Shown here one piece after another: positions 8,666 through 17,328 of a stretch of 64,000 nt of DNA. A model generated the notes under the pieces. That model had not been told where the DNA came from. It saw nothing but the letters and a program-made list of their open reading frames with translations, and searched no databases. The number at the start of each line of letters is the position of its first letter. The first letter of the stretch is position 1. The stretch is from Pyrinomonadaceae bacterium (GTDB lineage Bacteria > Acidobacteriota > Blastocatellia > Pyrinomonadales > Pyrinomonadaceae), in contig JANQRU010000007.1 in the NCBI GenBank assembly GCA_028284415.1, positions 620,001-684,000 on the forward strand. Reading direction: 5' to 3'. Both the position numbers and the translations under genes were made by a program.

Positions 8666-11600
8666 ATCTGACTGAAACTATTTTTGAAATGCCCGCTTCT
8701 TGCATTGTCACACCATAAAGAGCCTTTGCTGCTTCCATCGTTCGTTTATTGTGTGTTATCACGATAAACTGTGTGTTTTCAGACATATCAGCAATGCGAT
8801 TAACAAAGCGTCCGACGTTAGCATCGTCAAGCGGTGCATCAACCTCATCAAGCAGGCAGAATGGCGACGGACGATATTTGAAAATTGCTAAAACCAACGC
8901 AATTGCCGTCATAGCCTTTTCGCCACCTGACAAAAGCAACATATTTTGAAGACGTTTACCAGGAGGCTGTGCAACGATCTCAATCCCTGCTTCTAAAACA
9001 TCCTCGGCTTCCAGCAAGATCATTTCGCCTCTTCCGCCACCAAAAAGTTCTTGAAAAAACTCTGTAAAGTTTTCATTGATGGCTTCGAAAGCTTCGCGGA
9101 ATTTCTGTCTGGAACGACGCTTGATCTCTCGCAGGGCTTCTTCTGCCGCTGAGATGCTGTCAATAATGTCCGTGCGTTGCGAAGATAAAAATTCGAGTCG
9201 TTCTTCGGTTTCAGCTAGTTCTTCAAGAGCAAGCATATTGATCGCACCGAAGTTTTCTAGCTTTCTTCTCAAGAATTCAACTCTTTTTTTCGATTCTTCA
9301 AACTCAAATTCGTCTTCTAACTCTGTATTTTCAACTAACTCGACAAGCGATGTATTCAAATCTTGCGAACAATTTTCATTTAGATTTTTTAATCTTGTAA
9401 CGAGTTCCGTTCGCTTAATTTCTAATCCTGCACGCTCATCTCTGGCTTCTGCCGAACGCTTGTTCAAATCCGCCAACTCCGTTGACATTGAATCTGAACT
9501 TTCACGAGCAGTCTTAAGATGCTCGATTGCCTCTTTGAGTTCGTTTTCCTCTTCCTCTAATTCTACTTCAGCAGCAGAAACCTGTAACTTTAAGCGTTTA
9601 CTGCTTTTAAGGAGTTCGACAACACGGTTTTCGTTCTCTTCAATTTCAGTATTTTGCCTCGTCAGACGGTCTTCTAGATCCGTCTTTTCGTTTTTTATAC
9701 GTTCGAGTGCATTTTTTGCCGAACGCTGACGCTCAGAAGCAACTTCAGCCAAAGTTCTTTTTTCATTTACTAAGATATTTTCAGCTTCGGCATTTTGTCG
9801 TGCGGTGTTTAACTTTTCAATGATATTTTCTATCTTTTCATTGGAAAGGCTTCTGGCTTTTTCAGCAGTTTTTGCATTACTTTGAGCCTCTTTACGTTTT
9901 TTCTTGATTTGCTTTATTTCATTTTCAATTTGTGAAGTTTCATCTGCAACAACTTTTTTATGACGTTCGGCTCTTTCAATCTCCTGCGAAAGCGATTTTG
10001 CCTGAATTTCCCGCGATAAAAGTTCCCTTTCAACTTGGACAATAAAAGATTGCAGATCAAGTATCTTTTCCTCTTTTTCAGCTAATTCATTTCTTGCCGT
10101 TTCGACCTTTTTCTCTAATTTTTCAATCTCTTTAGCTGATTTCTTTGAATCTTTTTCCAGCTGACGCAGTTCTCTCTTAAGGGCTAAAAGAGAGGTATTT
10201 TTCTCATTTGCTTTGGTTTTTCCACTGACAAAAAGCTTACCGCCTATAACCAAATCCCCATCCAAAGTCACAAGAATTTCATCTTTTTTAGCCTTGGCTT
10301 TGTCAATATCTTCGATAACTTTTGCAGACATCTCTTTTGGAAAGACTTTTTTTAAGGAATCAGTAATTTTTCTAGAGATACCCAAGTAATCAGAGATTGT
10401 AGATTTTTTTGCACTGGCTTTACTTTTTTCTTTCCAACTTCCATTTTCTACTAAAATCGGAATTCGCCCTAAACCATTTTCATTGAGATATTTAACTACC
10501 TTTTTCGCATCTTTTTCTGTTTTGACTAAAACGGTTTGAAGATAACCGCCGAAAAGATTTTCAACTGCTTTTTCAACCTTTTCATCAACATCAAAAACAT
10601 CTGCTAATGTTCCTTGAAACTCAACGCCGACTTTTTTCTGTTCCGCAAAAAGCTTTTGGACACTTGGAGCATAAATCGCACGATTTTCTTCAAGTTCTTC
10701 TAGAGTTTCGAGACGATGTTTTTGGCGTGAAAACTCACGATTTAGATTTTTTAAGCTTTCTTCTTCTTTTTCGAGTTTTTCTCTGGCTATTCCGGCATCT
10801 TTGAGAATAGTTTGTTTTTCTTTGTGAAGCTTTTCGAGCTTTTTGCGTTCAGAATCTAAATCTTTTTCGAGTTTTTTAGATTCTTTTCTGCGTTCGGAGT
10901 AAGTTTCTTCAGCACGCTCGCCTTCGCGCTGTAAACCTTCGATTCGTTCAGTTAATCTTTCGAGCGTGTTTTCAAATTGTCTTTCAATTTCAGCAAGACG
11001 CTCAACCGCCGCAGTATGCTGAATTTGTTCGTTTCTTTCTTCTTCGAGAGCTTTTTCTACCTGTCTTAAATCAGAAAGTTTTTGGCGATAAATATCTTCG
11101 GCTTTTTGTAATTTTAGTTTTTCTTTCTCCGCCTCATTCCTTTCTTTTTCCTCGGATTTTTCAAGGCGTTTTATTTCGTTCTCTAGCAGGCGAATTCTTT
11201 CGGTCGTTACTTTTATCTCGCCTTTTAGTCCTGACACACGCGATTTTAGTTCTTCGATCTGCTCTTCTTGATAACGCTGTTCTCTTTCAGCCCGATCTCT
11301 ACGAAGTGCATTTTCAGCGTGTTTAGCACGAATTTCCGTGAGTTCTTCTTCGGCGATTCTTGCCGTTTGGGTAGCAGTGCGAAAAGCCTCATCCTTTTCA
11401 GCGACTTTTTCAAATAATTCCCTTTCGCTTTTTGTGGCTGTTTCTAATTTTCTATCTAAAGCTTCAACAGCTTCGTATAAATTTTTTCCTTCAGCCGCGT
11501 AGGTTTGTTTTAGAAGTCCTCGTAATTCATCCCGTAAAACTTTGTAACGCTTAGTTTTATTTGCTTGGCGACGGAGACTTCTTGTTTGTTTTTCAACCTC

Positions 11601-12443
11601 AGCAACTATATCTGTGATTCGTCCAAGGTTTGTTTTCGCTGATTCTAAACGGGACTCAGCCGCTCTCTGGCGTGTGCGGAATTTTGAAATGCCTGCGGCT
11701 TCTTCGATCAAGCTACGGCGATTTGAGGGTTTTGATGAAAGAATTTGTCCGATACGACCTTGCTCAATAATCGCGTAATGAGCCCCGGAAAGACCAGTTC
11801 CTGCAAATAAATCCTGTATGTCCCGAAGACGACAAGTTTTATCATTGAGTAAGTATTCGCTTTCGCCCGAAAGATATAAACGGCGTGCAACGGTTACAGC
11901 TTCGCCGGGAGCAAAATCAAGGGCAAAATTTCTTGGTCGCCAACGTCTTTTTGCCTTTGTTTTGGTTTGAATGGTCTGCACAGAGCCGACTTGTGCAGCT
12001 TGAACTTTTTCAACTCCTTCAGATTCTTCTTCAACTATGTCTTCTTGAGTTTCAGTTTCTAAGGTTTCGAGATGTTCGGATTCAATTTCATCAACATCAA
12101 CTGCTGCCTCATCAATATCACCGAGTTTTTCATCTATATCCTCAAGTTCATTTTCATCAGATATATATTCCGTTTCATCTCGAACAAGATGCAAAACAAC
12201 CTCTGCCATTCCGCTCGGATTGCGTTTGCTAGTACCTTGAAAGATGACATCCTTCATCTCCTGCCCACGCAGAGATTTTGCACGCTGTTCACCTAAAACC
12301 CAGGAGATCGCATCTGAAACATTCGATTTTCCACACCCATTCGGTCCAACAACCGCAGTAATACCTTTGCCCGTGAAAATTATCTCGGTGTAATCGGCAA
12401 AAGATTTGAATCCTGTGATTTCTAAGCGTTGAAGTTTGAACAT
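8658..12443 (-). CDS. smc: Chromosome partition protein SMC
   Basis: A 1261-residue condensin ATPase that compacts and segregates the chromosome with ScpA/ScpB. The start is set at the MFKLQRLEITGFKSFAD methionine, where the family begins; an in-frame TTG 75 bases upstream adds unconserved residues and lacks a ribosome site. Walker A is GPNGCGKS (33-40). Two long coiled coils flank a hinge (about 580-680, with FGGYLQTVLV and GRIPILVENG). The C-terminal head has the signature LLLSGGEKAMTA and Walker B CLLDEVDAPLDDANV. Unusually, about 90 residues (roughly 90-178), very acidic, are inserted in the N-terminal head between EVVLHLVRDE and VTVARRLYLSGESEYL; other SMCs have about 15-20 residues there. 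No classical ribosome site is seen. Confidence 0.97.
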   Translation of the reverse strand: MFKLQRLEITGFKSFADYTEIIFTGKGITAVVGPNGCGKSNVSDAISWVLGEQRAKSLRGQEMKDVIFQGTSKRNPSGMAEVVLHLVRDETEYISDENELEDIDEKLGDIDEAAVDVDEIESEHLETLETETQEDIVEEESEGVEKVQAAQVGSVQTIQTKTKAKRRWRPRNFALDFAPGEAVTVARRLYLSGESEYLLNDKTCRLRDIQDLFAGTGLSGAHYAIIEQGRIGQILSSKPSNRRSLIEEAAGISKFRTRQRAAESRLESAKTNLGRITDIVAEVEKQTRSLRRQANKTKRYKVLRDELRGLLKQTYAAEGKNLYEAVEALDRKLETATKSERELFEKVAEKDEAFRTATQTARIAEEELTEIRAKHAENALRRDRAEREQRYQEEQIEELKSRVSGLKGEIKVTTERIRLLENEIKRLEKSEEKERNEAEKEKLKLQKAEDIYRQKLSDLRQVEKALEEERNEQIQHTAAVERLAEIERQFENTLERLTERIEGLQREGERAEETYSERRKESKKLEKDLDSERKKLEKLHKEKQTILKDAGIAREKLEKEEESLKNLNREFSRQKHRLETLEELEENRAIYAPSVQKLFAEQKKVGVEFQGTLADVFDVDEKVEKAVENLFGGYLQTVLVKTEKDAKKVVKYLNENGLGRIPILVENGSWKEKSKASAKKSTISDYLGISRKITDSLKKVFPKEMSAKVIEDIDKAKAKKDEILVTLDGDLVIGGKLFVSGKTKANEKNTSLLALKRELRQLEKDSKKSAKEIEKLEKKVETARNELAEKEEKILDLQSFIVQVERELLSREIQAKSLSQEIERAERHKKVVADETSQIENEIKQIKKKRKEAQSNAKTAEKARSLSNEKIENIIEKLNTARQNAEAENILVNEKRTLAEVASERQRSAKNALERIKNEKTDLEDRLTRQNTEIEENENRVVELLKSSKRLKLQVSAAEVELEEEENELKEAIEHLKTARESSDSMSTELADLNKRSAEARDERAGLEIKRTELVTRLKNLNENCSQDLNTSLVELVENTELEDEFEFEESKKRVEFLRRKLENFGAINMLALEELAETEERLEFLSSQRTDIIDSISAAEEALREIKRRSRQKFREAFEAINENFTEFFQELFGGGRGEMILLEAEDVLEAGIEIVAQPPGKRLQNMLLLSGGEKAMTAIALVLAIFKYRPSPFCLLDEVDAPLDDANVGRFVNRIADMSENTQFIVITHNKRTMEAAKALYGVTMQEAGISKIVSVRFE

Positions 12444-12445
12444 TT

Positions 12446-12477
12446 TATAGTGCGTGTCTGGGGGAATTAGCACTATA
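12446..12477 (-). promoter_or_regulatory. Inverted repeat next to the smc start codon
   Basis: Perfect 8-base inverted repeat (TATAGTGC / GCACTATA) with a 16-base spacer that is C-rich on the smc strand. Its proximal arm ends two bases before the smc ATG, where a ribosome-binding site would be expected and is missing. It could be a protein operator or an mRNA hairpin limiting translation. Confidence 0.45.
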
Positions 12478-12523
12478 TTTTGTGTTTTTAGTTCAATAAA
12501 ATCAAGTATGGATTGCAAATAGT

Positions 12524-12558
12524 AAAAGGTCGCTCATATAAATTACAAGCGACCTTTT
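12524..12558 (-). terminator. Rho-independent terminator
   Basis: Perfect 11-base stem (AAAAGGTCGCT / AGCGACCTTTT) with a 13-base loop, 22 bases after the stop of the DUF4388 gene. The stem ends in four Ts on either strand. It separates that gene from smc, so smc must have its own promoter in the roughly 75 bases that remain. Confidence 0.8.
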
Positions 12559-12580
12559 AATTTCATAAATTTAGTTTTGG

Positions 12581-13348
12581 CTAAATATCTAATTCTTCCG
12601 TGCTAAGACTTCTCATTCCTTGTTTTTCGGCTTTTTCAGTCTCAAGTGAAGTAAGCGTATCGAGCAAGAAATTTGTGTTACTGGAAATTTCGATAATAAC
12701 CGGAAATTCTTTTTCGGCGAGTGAAAATTCAAATGTCCCGCTATTGATTTCAATTATGACGCGGAAGGCTTTTTTACCGTTTACTCCGTCTGCTTCAGCA
12801 TCCACGATTTTACCTTCGTTAAATGAAACACTTGCAAGATGTTCATCTGATTTCAGTTTTAGAAGTCCGGTCATACGTGAATTTTCAATCACCTGAACAG
12901 CATCGAATAGACTTACCATTCCTAAGTTTCCGGCAAGCGTTACGTCAGTGCGAACTTTTTGTGGTGATTTATCACGATTAAGTGCAAAATCGGGTCTTCT
13001 GGCTCGACGGATCGCTTCCAACCCCGGAGCAACGGAAATTCTAGGATCAAGTAATTTTGCTTCCTGCAAACGGTCGTATGCTAAATCAAATTCTTCTCTT
13101 CCAATGTAAAGACTCACCAAAGCAAGACATTGACGGGCGGCTTCCGTTGCGTTTTTATGGGCAATACAAACCTCTCTGAGTTTTTCCCGCAATGGAATCG
13201 AACGCGGACTTCGCTTGATGGAATCTCGTAACAGCTTAAATGCTTTTTCGGGTGATTTGTATTTCACAAAAAGGTCAGCATCAAGCAAAACCGATTCGAT
13301 AGATACTTCTGTGACTAATTCTTGTTCTTTTTCTAAAAGTTGACTCAT
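12581..13348 (-). CDS. TPR plus DUF4388 (PATAN-like) protein
   Basis: A 255-residue protein, starting at MSQLLEKEQELV; a TTG 69 bases upstream is open but implausible. The N-terminal half (about 15-125) is helical and repeat-like (SPEKAFKLLRDSIKRSPRS, AARQCLALVSLYIGREEFD), resembling TPRs. The C-terminal half carries a DUF4388 domain: LAGNLGMVSLFDAVQVIENS, RMTGLLKL, VSFNEGKIVDAE. In other bacteria this domain occurs with response regulators and gliding or polarity proteins and is thought to mediate interactions. No signal peptide, so probably cytosolic. Transcribed alone, with its own terminator. Confidence 0.8.
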   Translation of the reverse strand: MSQLLEKEQELVTEVSIESVLLDADLFVKYKSPEKAFKLLRDSIKRSPRSIPLREKLREVCIAHKNATEAARQCLALVSLYIGREEFDLAYDRLQEAKLLDPRISVAPGLEAIRRARRPDFALNRDKSPQKVRTDVTLAGNLGMVSLFDAVQVIENSRMTGLLKLKSDEHLASVSFNEGKIVDAEADGVNGKKAFRVIIEINSGTFEFSLAEKEFPVIIEISSNTNFLLDTLTSLETEKAEKQGMRSLSTEELDI

Positions 13349-13571
13349 AGAATTTGGGGATAATTTAGAAGTTATTTCCTGATGGTTGATTGCCGGAGAG
13401 TAAGGTTTGCAAATCAACCCGTTACTTTAAATAAATACTTAATGAACAAAAATGTTCAACATTTATAAATTTACCATAATCCAACGAATTAAGTCATTTA
13501 TTTTTTAAGTTAATGGATAAAGTTAGATTTCTAAATAAACATTTTCATTATCAAGACCGAATCTAAAAGCA

Positions 13572-13599
13572 TTGACACAAATGTTAGTATAATTATATA
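13572..13599 (+). promoter_or_regulatory. Possible sigma-70 promoter of the S74 fibre gene
   Basis: TTGACA at 13572-13577 and TATATA at 13594-13599 with a 16-base spacer, pointing at the fibre gene. This would give a 5' leader of about 140 bases. The gap from 13349 to 13745 is otherwise AT-rich with no coding potential that I can see apart from the leader repeat noted next. Confidence 0.5.
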
Positions 13600-13615
13600 C
13601 CTATTCAAACAAATC

Positions 13616-13667
13616 TATTAACTCCCATAAAGAGCCAAAAAATATTACTACTCCCAAAGAGTTAATA
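13616..13667 (+). promoter_or_regulatory. Structured leader with paired ACTCCCA...AAGAG repeats
   Basis: A 9-base inverted repeat (TATTAACTC / GAGTTAATA) encloses two near-identical direct copies, ACTCCCATAAAGAG (13621-13634) and ACTCCCAAAGAG (13650-13661), each itself a CTC...GAG mini-palindrome. It lies in the predicted leader of the fibre gene and is a candidate operator or mRNA structure. Confidence 0.35.
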
Positions 13668-13745
13668 ATTTAGCCCAATTAATGTCTTCAGAATACCTGA
13701 AGTTTTCAAGCATAATATTGATTATTGCTTTTAAGGAAGGAAATT

Positions 13746-16700
13746 ATGAAAGGATTAACTTTAAATATCAAGACTGTTTTATATTTAACAATTCTAATTA
13801 TATTATGGTCAGTAAATACTTTTGGTCAAACACCTCAAACGCCACAAAAAATTGTTGCCCCTGATGGAAATGCTAATGATTATTTTGGTTTTAATGTGGC
13901 TATCGATGGTAATCGAGCGATTGTTGGAGCTCATGGTGCGGGTGACGTTGGAACAAATAAGGATCAAGGTTTTGCATATATATTTGTAAAAACATCAACG
14001 GGATGGATATTGGAGGATAAATTAACACCACCTAACTCCTCCATTCATAAAAATTTCGGTGTCAGAGTTTCAATTTCTGGCGATACTGTAGCTGTTAGTA
14101 GTTATAGAAGAGCAAATCAATACCAAGATGGCATTCACATATACGTTCGAGACGGTTCACAATGGACCCACCAAAAAACTATTTCAGCCCCGCAACATGC
14201 TACTACCAGCTTAGAAACACAAGTGCATAACGATACTCTAGTAGTTAATTTTGGTATCGGAGTATATATCTATACTAGAGATGGAGTTGAATGGACACAC
14301 CAGCAAACGATATTAGCTAATGACGGAAATGATCCTGATGGAGAACCATATAGCCTTAATCTTTGGGGCGAAACATTGATTATTGGAGCAAGAGGTTCTA
14401 GCGTAGGCGAACCAACTGCTTATATTTACAAACGGAGTGGAACAAATTGGAATCGGCAAGCTAAAATTAAGTCAAATAGCGGTTTAGTTAATGATCGATT
14501 CGCTTATAGTGTCAGTATTGAAGATGATTTAGCGGTAGTTAGTGCAGAGAATGATGTTGTAGGCTCAAATGACAAACAAGGTTCTGTATATATTTATAAA
14601 AGATTAGCCAATGAATGGTTATTTCAACAGAAGTTAACAGCATCAGATGGAACATCCAATAATTATTTTGGGAGAGATGTAAAAATTTTCAACGGAAAAC
14701 TCTATATTTCCTCTGCTGATATTGTAAACAACTCTCAAAATGAAGGAAAAATATATGTTTATAAGGAAAATCAAAATATATGGACTGAGGACACAAGATA
14801 TGAAGCTCCAATGGAAGTATCTGGCGTTCCGTACTTTGGGTCTTCAATTGATCTAGATAACAGTTTACTTTTAGTAGGTAATTATGCCAATCCAGTTAAT
14901 GGGAATTTTTATCAAGGAGCGGCATATCTATATTCAATCGACAGTAATCCTACTAACTGCAACTATCAAATTAGTCCTTCTTCAATTAACTTAAATAATT
15001 CATCCCAAAATTCTTCTTTTAATATAACAACTACCTCTGAATGCTCTTGGACAGCTACTTCAAATGAAAGTTGGATTACAACTACCTCCACAGGAAATGG
15101 AAATGGCACTATTACCTTCTCAGTTGCTCCAAATTCAGGTCAGTCCAGAATTGGTTCAATTAGTGTTGGTGGACAAACTTTTACAGTAAATCAAAGTGGT
15201 GACAGCACAATTGATGGTTCTAATATTACAAATATAAATGCAGATAATATTACTTCTGGAACATTGGCTGATGAGCGTCTTTCATCAAATGTTGCGACAC
15301 TTTCAGGTAGTCAAACATTTACTGGGGCAAAAACATTCAATGGAGGTATTTTTGGAGATGGTTCAGGATTAACCAATCTGAATGCTTCAAATATAACATC
15401 AGGAATACTTGATAATTCTCGCTTGGGGTTAATTCCAACGGCTAATATTGCTGATAGTGCAATAACATCTTCAAAAATTGCCAATAATCAGGTTGTTAGA
15501 AGTTTTAATGGACTAACAGACAATGTGAATTTAGTAGCTGGAAGCAATATTACTATTACGCCCTCTGGTAATGATTTAACAATCTCATCCGTCATTAATA
15601 ACGGAAACTTTATTCAGAACACATCCACACAACAGGCAAATAGTAACTTCAATATTTCAGGTAATGGAACTGTTGGAGGAGTATTTTCCAGTAGTGTGGT
15701 AAATGCCACAACACAGTTTAACTTAGGAGGTTCTCGCATATTAACTTCCAATCCTAGTAATTTTAATTTGTTTGTTGGCACATCTGGTTATAGCAATACT
15801 AGTGGAATAAATAATTCATTCTTCGGAACAATTTCAGGAAACAATAACACTACTGGTTCTTATAATTCATTTCTTGGAGTGGCATCTGGTTATAGTAATA
15901 CAAGTGGCGAAAGAAATGTATTTATTGGATCGCACGCTGGATATAAGAATACAACGGGCAGTGCTAATTCTTTTATTGGCTTTGAATCAGGTTACGAAAA
16001 TATAAGTAGTACAGGTAACACCTTTATGGGAAGCTATTCAGGCAGACAAAATACTACGGGTAACTACAATTCGTTTTTCGGTTTAAATTCAGGTAGAAGC
16101 AATACAATAGGAACTGCTAATTCATTTTTAGGAGTTAATGCTGGATTTTCTAATACAACGGGAAACTCTAATACTTTTGTTGGATTTCAATCAGGTTTTG
16201 GAAATACAACGGGAATTAACAATTCATTCTTAGGTCAAGATTCGGGGAAAGGTAATACGACAGGGAGTCACAATTCATTTTTTGGCTTCCAAGCAGGTGC
16301 AAGTAATGAAAGCGGTATTGGTAATACCTTTATGGGAGAAAATTCTGGTTATTATAATGTAGCAGGAAATTACAATTCATTTTACGGAGTGAGTTCAGGC
16401 ATTAATAATACTACTGGTGTCAGTAATTCTTTCTTTGGTGTCAATGCAGGTCGAGATAACACTACTGGTTATTATAATACCTTTGTAGGGTTAAACTCTG
16501 GTTTGACTAATACTGAGGGATATTTCAACTCTTTCATTGGAATGCATTCAGGCTATCAAAATACAAGTGGGTTCTACAATTCATTTTTCGGTTTTCAGGC
16601 TGGCTATACTAATACTACTGGTAATAACAATACCATCATTGGAACATATGCAAATGTAAGTTCAAACAATCTCACTTTTGCTACAGCAATTGGAGCATAT

Positions 16701-17183
16701 TCAACTGTAAATACAAACAATACTATTGCTTTAGGACGAGCAGACGGTAGCGATAAAGTAGTTGTTTATGGTTTAGGGAGCGGTGGAATTACACAACTTT
16801 GCCGTAATGCTGCTAATCAAATTTCTAATTGTTCCTCTTCTTTAAGATATAAAACAAATATCAAACCTTTCAATTTTGGTTTACAAGTTGTCAATCAATT
16901 GCAACCTATAACATTTAATTGGAAAGGTAACGGATTATTAGATTTAGGTTTTGCAGCAGAAGAGCTCGCTAAAATTAATCCTTTGCTGGTTAATTACAAT
17001 AAAAATGGAGAGATTGAAGGAGTAAAATATGACCGTATTTCTACTGTTCTTGTAAATGCAGTAAAAGAGCAACAAGCAGAAATAGAGAAATTGGAACAAA
17101 AGGTTAAAAGTCAACAAGAAACAATTGAAGCGATGAAAGAAGTATTATGTCAAATAAAATCAGATGCAAAATTGTGTAAATAA
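13746..17183 (+). CDS. Giant secreted fibre: FG-GAP propeller, BACON, repeats, S74 chaperone
   Basis: A 1145-residue multidomain surface or secreted protein. The ATG is preceded by AAGGAAGGA. Order: signal peptide (about 1-27); seven FG-GAP-like blades (about 38-400, e.g. NANDYFGFNVAIDGNRAIVG), matching a seven-bladed propeller; a BACON domain (about 404-488, SWTATSNESWITTT); a phage-tail-fibre-like shaft (DGSGLTNLNASNITSGILD); seventeen 17-residue repeats (676-963); and a C-terminal S74 intramolecular-chaperone domain (from about 1030, SSSLRYKTNIKPF, with GFAAEELAKINP) ending in a coiled coil. In S74 proteins a Ser-Lys dyad, here probably one of Ser1030-1032 with Lys1036, cuts the chaperone off after trimerisation, so a trimeric fibre is inferred. 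The ligand is unknown; adhesion is a reasonable guess. Confidence 0.88.
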   Translation: MKGLTLNIKTVLYLTILIILWSVNTFGQTPQTPQKIVAPDGNANDYFGFNVAIDGNRAIVGAHGAGDVGTNKDQGFAYIFVKTSTGWILEDKLTPPNSSIHKNFGVRVSISGDTVAVSSYRRANQYQDGIHIYVRDGSQWTHQKTISAPQHATTSLETQVHNDTLVVNFGIGVYIYTRDGVEWTHQQTILANDGNDPDGEPYSLNLWGETLIIGARGSSVGEPTAYIYKRSGTNWNRQAKIKSNSGLVNDRFAYSVSIEDDLAVVSAENDVVGSNDKQGSVYIYKRLANEWLFQQKLTASDGTSNNYFGRDVKIFNGKLYISSADIVNNSQNEGKIYVYKENQNIWTEDTRYEAPMEVSGVPYFGSSIDLDNSLLLVGNYANPVNGNFYQGAAYLYSIDSNPTNCNYQISPSSINLNNSSQNSSFNITTTSECSWTATSNESWITTTSTGNGNGTITFSVAPNSGQSRIGSISVGGQTFTVNQSGDSTIDGSNITNINADNITSGTLADERLSSNVATLSGSQTFTGAKTFNGGIFGDGSGLTNLNASNITSGILDNSRLGLIPTANIADSAITSSKIANNQVVRSFNGLTDNVNLVAGSNITITPSGNDLTISSVINNGNFIQNTSTQQANSNFNISGNGTVGGVFSSSVVNATTQFNLGGSRILTSNPSNFNLFVGTSGYSNTSGINNSFFGTISGNNNTTGSYNSFLGVASGYSNTSGERNVFIGSHAGYKNTTGSANSFIGFESGYENISSTGNTFMGSYSGRQNTTGNYNSFFGLNSGRSNTIGTANSFLGVNAGFSNTTGNSNTFVGFQSGFGNTTGINNSFLGQDSGKGNTTGSHNSFFGFQAGASNESGIGNTFMGENSGYYNVAGNYNSFYGVSSGINNTTGVSNSFFGVNAGRDNTTGYYNTFVGLNSGLTNTEGYFNSFIGMHSGYQNTSGFYNSFFGFQAGYTNTTGNNNTIIGTYANVSSNNLTFATAIGAYSTVNTNNTIALGRADGSDKVVVYGLGSGGITQLCRNAANQISNCSSSLRYKTNIKPFNFGLQVVNQLQPITFNWKGNGLLDLGFAAEELAKINPLLVNYNKNGEIEGVKYDRISTVLVNAVKEQQAEIEKLEQKVKSQQETIEAMKEVLCQIKSDAKLCK
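15771..16634 (+). repeat. Seventeen in-frame 51-base repeats (17-residue units)
   Basis: The first unit is 48 bases and the next sixteen are exactly 51 bases each. Consensus unit: F-x-G-x-x-[SA]-G-x-x-N-T-[TS]-G-x-x-N-[ST]. Examples are FLGVASGYSNTSGERNV and FVGFQSGFGNTTGINNS. The pattern resembles YadA-head-like left-handed beta-roll repeats. Copies differ from one another at many positions, so the array looks old rather than freshly duplicated. Not a CRISPR array: it is continuous coding sequence. Confidence 0.95.
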
Positions 17184-17275
17184 ATGTCATTTTTAGGATG
17201 ACTATTTTTGTGAGATATTGAATTTATTAAAATAAAAATTTCAATTCATAAGTTAACTTATCATTTTCACAAAAA

Positions 17276-17305
17276 ATGGAGTTGTCCTTATTTGGACAAC
17301 TCCAT
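17276..17305 (-). terminator. Rho-independent terminator of the TonB receptor gene
   Basis: Perfect 12-base stem (ATGGAGTTGTCC / GGACAACTCCAT), 6-base loop, followed on the minus strand by six Ts. It lies 24 bases after the receptor stop codon and may also stop transcripts from the convergent fibre gene. Confidence 0.92.
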
Positions 17306-17328
17306 AAATCAATGAAATATTTCCAACA

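Noticed and set aside
9076-9729. Long plus-strand open frame opposite smc
   Set aside because: Opposite strand of a conserved coiled-coil gene; Ser-rich shadow with no ribosome site.
12444-12518. Longer smc reading from a TTG start at 12518
   Set aside because: The extra 25 residues are unlike any SMC N-terminus, and the family start MFKLQRLEITGFKSF is intact at 12443.
13572-13593. TTGACA with the nearby TATAAT at 13588-13593 as a promoter
   Set aside because: The spacing is only 10 bases; TATATA at 13594 with 16 bases is the better candidate.
15771-16634. Regular 51-base periodicity that could suggest a CRISPR array or satellite
   Set aside because: It is one continuous reading frame with protein-level periodicity and no identical repeat-spacer alternation.
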